Under the pieces are notes generated by a model that was not told where the DNA came from, did no database searches, and saw only the letters and a program-made list of their open reading frames with translations. A stretch of 64,000 bases of DNA from Myrica gale (taxonomy: Eukaryota; Streptophyta; Magnoliopsida; Fagales; Myricaceae): the NCBI GenBank assembly GCA_963930655.1, contig OZ005620.1, positions 3,115,001-3,179,000 on the forward strand. Reading direction: 5' to 3'. The first letter of the stretch is position 1. Each line of letters opens with the position of its first letter. The position numbers and the translations under genes were made by a program. Below are positions 59,078 through 64,000 of the stretch, one piece after another.

Positions 59078-62000
59078 TCAAAGTCTAGCATTACGGAGCT
59101 GTTGCTTCAGCATAGGCTTGACGTATTCCTGGTAGCCATCAGGCACTACTGAGTCATTCAAAGGATCCTTCCATGCTTCCTCGTAGAGTTTTGGATACAC
59201 ATTACCATCATATCTCCCGAGAATTGAGCCCAGATAGTGGTCAGTGTAATTAAATGCATCAACAAGGGCAATTGCATTAGGACGGACCTAATAATTCATG
59301 AATAAAGTTAAGAGTTAGAAGCCTAGCAGTTTTTAGGGATCTGTAATCCAATAAAATGGGGCACAATTGTCTGGGACAAACCTGGGAATATAGAGATCTT
59401 AGCTGATCATTTGCAAGTGCAGCTTGCTTGGGAGTGATGCAGCCAGTCGAGAGGAAATCACCTTGATGTTTGTGAAGAAGAAACAAAGCATATACATTGC
59501 AGAGGATCTCCAACTGTTCTTTCACTCCCTTTCCAGGTATGTCTTGTTGAAGTTTCTCAATGAACCTGAAGTGGAAGATAGCGGACAATCAGAACTAAAT
59601 TCGGCTTCACCATTTACTTATAAAAAAAAAAACATTCACTATTTCTTTTCCATAATGAAAATAGCAGAAAATAAAGACTCTTTTATCATGTATCTGAATC
59701 AGTTAGCGCATCATGGTATAGAATGCTTGCTGCCTTCCACAGAAAAAGAAGGGGGCATAAAATCTCATTTGTTCTACTTCTCAATAACAGAGCGGAGCAT
59801 AGTTGTACATTAACAATTGGATAATCAAAAGGCTCCTGACGGATAGACATTATTAGTTGAAGGGTCAATCACTTGTGTCAACAGCATTTTTCATTTGCAT
59901 TGTCATATTCAATATATGTTTAAGTGCCAGGATAATGAGGAACAAACTTACTTCGAAACAACAATTAATTCGCAATGAGCAACTGCTGCCTCAACTAAGT
60001 CAGCCGAAAGCTCCAAAAAGCCTGAAGTGAAGAACACAGTAAGTAAACACCTTAGCTCACTAACATGTAATACCTTGTCAACTCTAGCCCCCACTACGAC
60101 ATATGGCATAGAAACAAACTGAAGAAGTTCAAACAACCTGAAGTGAATGTTTAAAGCAATAAAATCATGCTGGTGACAAAATATATTAGTCAGAGAGTGA
60201 GGGGAAACCAGGGGGGTGGAAAAGAGGCATCTGGCATATTCTTTAATCAAGGAGAATAAGGCATACCCTCTTCTGGATTTGCAAACTCGGTAAGTTTTCG
60301 AGCGCAGGCAACAGACATTCTAGCAGACCTAGCTTCGAATGCATCTACTATTACATTGGGCTTTAACCAATCCTCAGCTGCAAGACATTAAAAGGAATAT
60401 AAATTACCAATCTCTGTAGAGCAAACACACTAGCATGAAAAAGAGTCAAAGGTCAACTTGTAAAGCTAATCATGACACCTAATCATCATCTCTAGAGTAC
60501 GAAGCCACAATCGCAGGATAAATTTCTCCATGCACTGATAAGAACCACCCAACTTAGGGTAAATGCATAACTGTCAAGCTTAGATCTATCCTTCTATATG
60601 GTAGTTAAAGTTTCTGTCAACCTTTCTCTATATGAACGCTTGATGAAGGACCACTTTCAGTGGCACGAAAACATTATTACCTCTTTGAACAGCACAGTGC
60701 CATTGCATCAACTGTTCTACTCTGCCCATATAAGCTGTTGTTCCAACAGGCTTCTTTCCAGACCCCAGCTGAGAAACAGTCTTCATAAGAAATCTTGCAA
60801 CCTACAATAGGAGTAACTAGAATGTAAGCAAAGATGGATTGAACTTGGAAGAATATAATGCTAGCGAACCGAGCATGTATGTGTAACTATGACCAACCTA
60901 AACTGACATTGAGTAACCTCCCCAATAACTGATGCACGTCAGATTTGTAGTTAGGTGCTCCACCAATATATGCAGCATCTTTGTCCCAACTTAAGCCTAT
61001 CTGAACTCAACTCAACTCAACTCTCAGGTTTGAAAACATATTGACCTACGAGCACAGTTCAAAGCTCTTCTAGCACAACAGGAAGGACATTACACTAGTC
61101 AAGGCAGGGTAGGTTTTTCTAACACAGACAATGGGATACGTTTGTCATGTATGAGTTATGAACACAATCTCTTTCTCGGTGCAAATCCACCATCATAAAC
61201 AGGGAAAACAAAGAAGAGGGCAGCCATCATCACAAATCCAATAAAAATTGAAATAGAAAGTTGATCCCAAAACCAAGAAGTGGCAAAAATTATCATGCTC
61301 TTCATTCTTTACATCCCCTTTCTGGATATATTTGTAGGATTAAGAAATATAGGACAAAGACGCACTATAGAACCACTCAATTCCATGAGAAGCACAAGCA
61401 TCATTTCATCCCATTGGATAAGATATAAGTACTGGATTCATTCTCACATTGGCGGCCAAATCCTTCAGAAGTGAATAAAACCATGCGTATATAACAAGAT
61501 GGCTCGTGGATAGAGTCAGACAGACCTAAACTCAAAAAAAATGCAAAGTGTCAAGAACTTGATATCCCTAACCGAAGTTCACAAATCCGAGTTTGGGAAG
61601 GCCAACCAAATCTTTCTTCTGTTTGGGTGAACCCATATGATGAAAAAAGGCCAAGGCACATTTAACAGACTAAATTAACCTAGACAAATTAGAAGATATC
61701 ACTTAGATCTGGAATATATTACAAACAAGCATCATAAACCGCCTCAACTACTTATATATGTGTACGCCTAATATCTACTTCACTGCCCAAGCAAACAAAC
61801 AATTCACGCTGAATGGCCAGTGATTCCATTACATATGTATATGTTATACCATAACAAAACCAAAAAATGAGAAACAAATATTTCTCTTCGACGTACCTGT
61901 AAAAGCAGAACAACATTGTCTCCTTCATAGGTACAGGCAGGGACATAAACTGCAAATAACTCAGGTAGCCCACTGCTACACAGGTAACCGTGGCCACCGC

Positions 62001-62419
62001 ATAACTTCCGACATTCTTCAATCCCATCCTTCAATCAAAGTCAGTTGGAAGCATCATAATTAGGGAGTGATAACTTAAAATGCATCTGATAGACAAGAAT
62101 TTTTATAGTAATGCAATTAAATGTCACTAAAATGCGGGCATGAAGGTACCACATGATGGCAATCCAACAAGGAGACACTTTCAAAACACTATGAGCCATA
62201 TGAAGTGATCAAATTTCCACCAATGATGGATACCTAGCCTACAACTAGGTGAAAATGAATAAGGATTACAACATCACTGTGTATTGGTGGAATAATAGAC
62301 TAAAGACCCATTTAAACCTCATTCAGCCTGATCTCCAGAACGAGTGTGTGCAAGCATGGGTTTGCAATATGAGTGTGTATTGGTGAGTGGCGGGGGTGTG
62401 TATGTATGTGCTTGTGCAC

Positions 62420-62452
<33 letters not shown>

Positions 62453-64000
62453 TGAGTGAGTGAGAGTGAGAGATAAAAAACACTGAAGAAAGAGTGATTG
62501 ATATGTTTACGCTAAGCAAGGTGCTGGGATCGGTAGTAATCACATACAGCAGTTACGGAAGTAGTCAAAGACTTCAAACCCGCGGTGCATGCATGAGCCT
62601 CAGGTAATGTTGAAAAATCCTTGGCTCCCAATCTTTGGGTCACATCCGTATACAGCCATTTTAACCACTCACCAACAAATCTGAAAGCATAAGCAGAAGC
62701 CAGCAAAGGGAAGAGTCTGCTTTGCTGAGTTTTGTAATCTATCACCTAAATGGAAAAGAGGCCAAAGCATCAGACATATCCTTTTGGGGAAAGAAAACAC
62801 ACGCACAAACTTCCCAAGACTCTATGGTTGAATTTTAAAAATAAAGAAGCACATCCAAGTCATCCCATCATCATCCTGAGTGGTCAAAGAGGGAAAATAA
62901 ATAAAAAAATTTCAACAAGACACAAGTAAATATTCATGATCTTTTTTTAAAAAAGTAAGTTAAACTTTATTAAAGAAAAAAAAGAGTTGACAATACAAGA
63001 GATTACACTGACAACTACAAGAGCATACAAGCTAAAAAACTTGGAAAATTCAGAAAACCCACAAAAGGACACCCTAAAACCGAATTAGCCCACAGAAAAA
63101 GAGAATGCAACGTAGATCCCCCAAACTATCCAAAGACAAAGCCTCGTCCTCAAAACATATCTCATTCCTTTCCCTTCACAAACTCCATCAAATGCAAGCA
63201 GGGATCATCTTCCATACGGCCAAAGCGATTGGATCCCCAAACTTCCTCCGCCAACAATACAAAACATCCACCGCCCTCCCAGACATAACCCAATTATAGT
63301 TAAGAATGCTCAGCACATGCGCCCATAATCCTCTCACCAACAAACAATGAAGAAGGATATGATCAACTGTTTTTCCATCACTCTTACACAAATAGCACCA
63401 CTCAATCATGCAAATGCCCCTCCTCCTTAAGTTGTCAATGGTCAAAATTTTCCAATGAGTAGCCTCCCAAACAAAGAAAGCTACTCTAGGGGGAACCAAG
63501 TTCCTCCAACATTGACGCCAACGAAAATCCACAATAGTGAGTTTTCTGAACATTATACTCAAATTCAGATTGCACAAGATTGGTAACATGAGATGTGCCC
63601 CTCTGCTCATGAATATGTATAATGTTCAGAAAACCCACATAACCATAATCATCTACCACGTAACTATATAAATTATTAAAGTCTCCTAAACACGGATAAT
63701 CCGGCCGAGAGATTAAACCAAATAAGCATCAAATTGTATCAAGTGCAAATTGACTCAGAACATATGTCACCAATAAGTATCTCATAAAGAAAGAATCCAC
63801 ATTTAAAGTACCTGGGTCTCAACACCACCATTCTGCGAACCAAATTGTCTACGAACAGCACTATACCTAGTAGCAATACAAACTGCCCGTGATAAAAAAC
63901 GGGAAGCATCAGCTACAATTGTTTGACGCACATATACCATGGTACCATAAACAAGCTGCCGTGGGACATTGGACTGCACAAATTTCCCATCCCTCGTAAC
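59078..64000 (-). CDS. Acyl-CoA oxidase 1-like, 3' eight exons (truncated by window)
   Basis: Exons on the minus strand: >64000-63812, 62745-62548, 62028-61897, 60801-60681, 60377-60267, 60021-59952, 59565-59382 and 59287-59078. All borders are GT-AG and the 1215 bp join in one frame (404 residues plus stop). Landmarks: PRQLVYGTMVYVRQTIV, YSAVRRQFGSQNGG, FSTLPEAHACTAGLKSL, CRKLCGGHGYLCSSGLPELF, ACTYEGDNVVLLLQ (Glu of YEGDN is the catalytic base), TPKQAALANDQLRSLYSQ and a C-terminal ARL peroxisome-targeting signal. The enzyme uses FAD and oxygen to turn acyl-CoA into trans-2-enoyl-CoA and H2O2, the first step of peroxisomal beta-oxidation, also used in jasmonate synthesis. The N-terminal part lies outside the window. 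A LINE fragment sits in the intron 62746-63811. It looks functional. Confidence 0.95.
62420..62475. repeat. (GT)n(GA)n compound microsatellite
   Basis: A run of TG dinucleotides passes into AG dinucleotides and then GTGA units, within an ACX intron. Confidence 0.92.
62945..63640 (-). mobile_element. 5'-truncated LINE in an ACX intron
   Basis: A minus-strand 140-codon frame (63610-63188) contains WRNLVPPRVAFFVWEATHW, CYLCKSDGKTVDHILLHC and RGLWAHV, the zf-RVT domain found downstream of reverse transcriptase in plant L1 LINEs. The 3' end (toward 62945) is A/T-rich with 'ctttaataaagttt'. No RNase H follows, so it differs in layout from the 4-10 kb LINE. Its 5' boundary is marked by an 18-bp inverted repeat (63541-63558, 63616-63633). 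A direct target duplication was not found. Confidence 0.82.

Noticed and set aside
1-64000. CRISPR arrays, operons, phage or bacterial systems
   Set aside because: The gene structure, introns and repeats are those of a plant nuclear genome; no spaced short direct-repeat arrays of CRISPR type were seen.

Overview
The window looks like nuclear DNA of a eudicot, probably a woody species with a repeat-rich genome. Genes have GT-AG introns, the coding repertoire is plant-specific (R2R3-MYB, DREB-type ERF, peroxisomal acyl-CoA oxidase, plant GT47), and the AT-rich spacers are packed with plant-type MITEs, hAT elements, LINEs, a SINE and a TRIM. I see no sign of bacterial or organellar DNA. I cannot name the species.

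Layout. 3.2-13.8 kb: a dead GT47 (exostosin-family) glycosyltransferase gene on the plus strand. Its exons 1-2 lie at 3193-3790 and its exons 3-5 at 11756-13815. The intron between them holds a decayed 6-kb L1-type LINE (about 3.9-10.28 kb), and that LINE's reverse transcriptase is itself split by a 756-bp hAT element with a perfect 8-bp target duplication. 15.7-16.6 kb: an intact three-exon R2R3-MYB gene (minus). 17-26 kb: intergenic DNA with nested MITEs, including a Tip100-type hAT inside one MULE MITE and a second MULE MITE with a strikingly GC-rich core. 26.1-31.0 kb: an intact four-exon SMPD4-like gene (minus). 31.3-36.4 kb: a 4.7-kb hAT transposon inserted in an older MITE just upstream of SMPD4. 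36-49 kb: intergenic repeats. 49.2-50.0 kb: an intronless DREB/TINY-type ERF gene (minus). 51.8-52.9 kb: a fragment of an ABCA transporter gene (plus). 53.7-54.6 kb: a TRIM retrotransposon inside a MITE. 59.1-64.0 kb: the 3' eight exons of an ACX1-like acyl-CoA oxidase gene (minus), which runs off the right edge.

The living genes (MYB, SMPD4, ERF, ACX) do not form an operon or an obvious pathway; they are ordinary neighbours on one strand. The most unusual structure is the hAT at 31508-36233. Its left end, together with 84 bp of flanking host DNA, has been tandemly duplicated, so the element has two left ends and one right end, all next to the same 8-bp target duplication. Its transposase is broken by a single in-frame TGA, and its 5' region carries a 380-bp foldback studded with the palindrome GTGTCGACAC.
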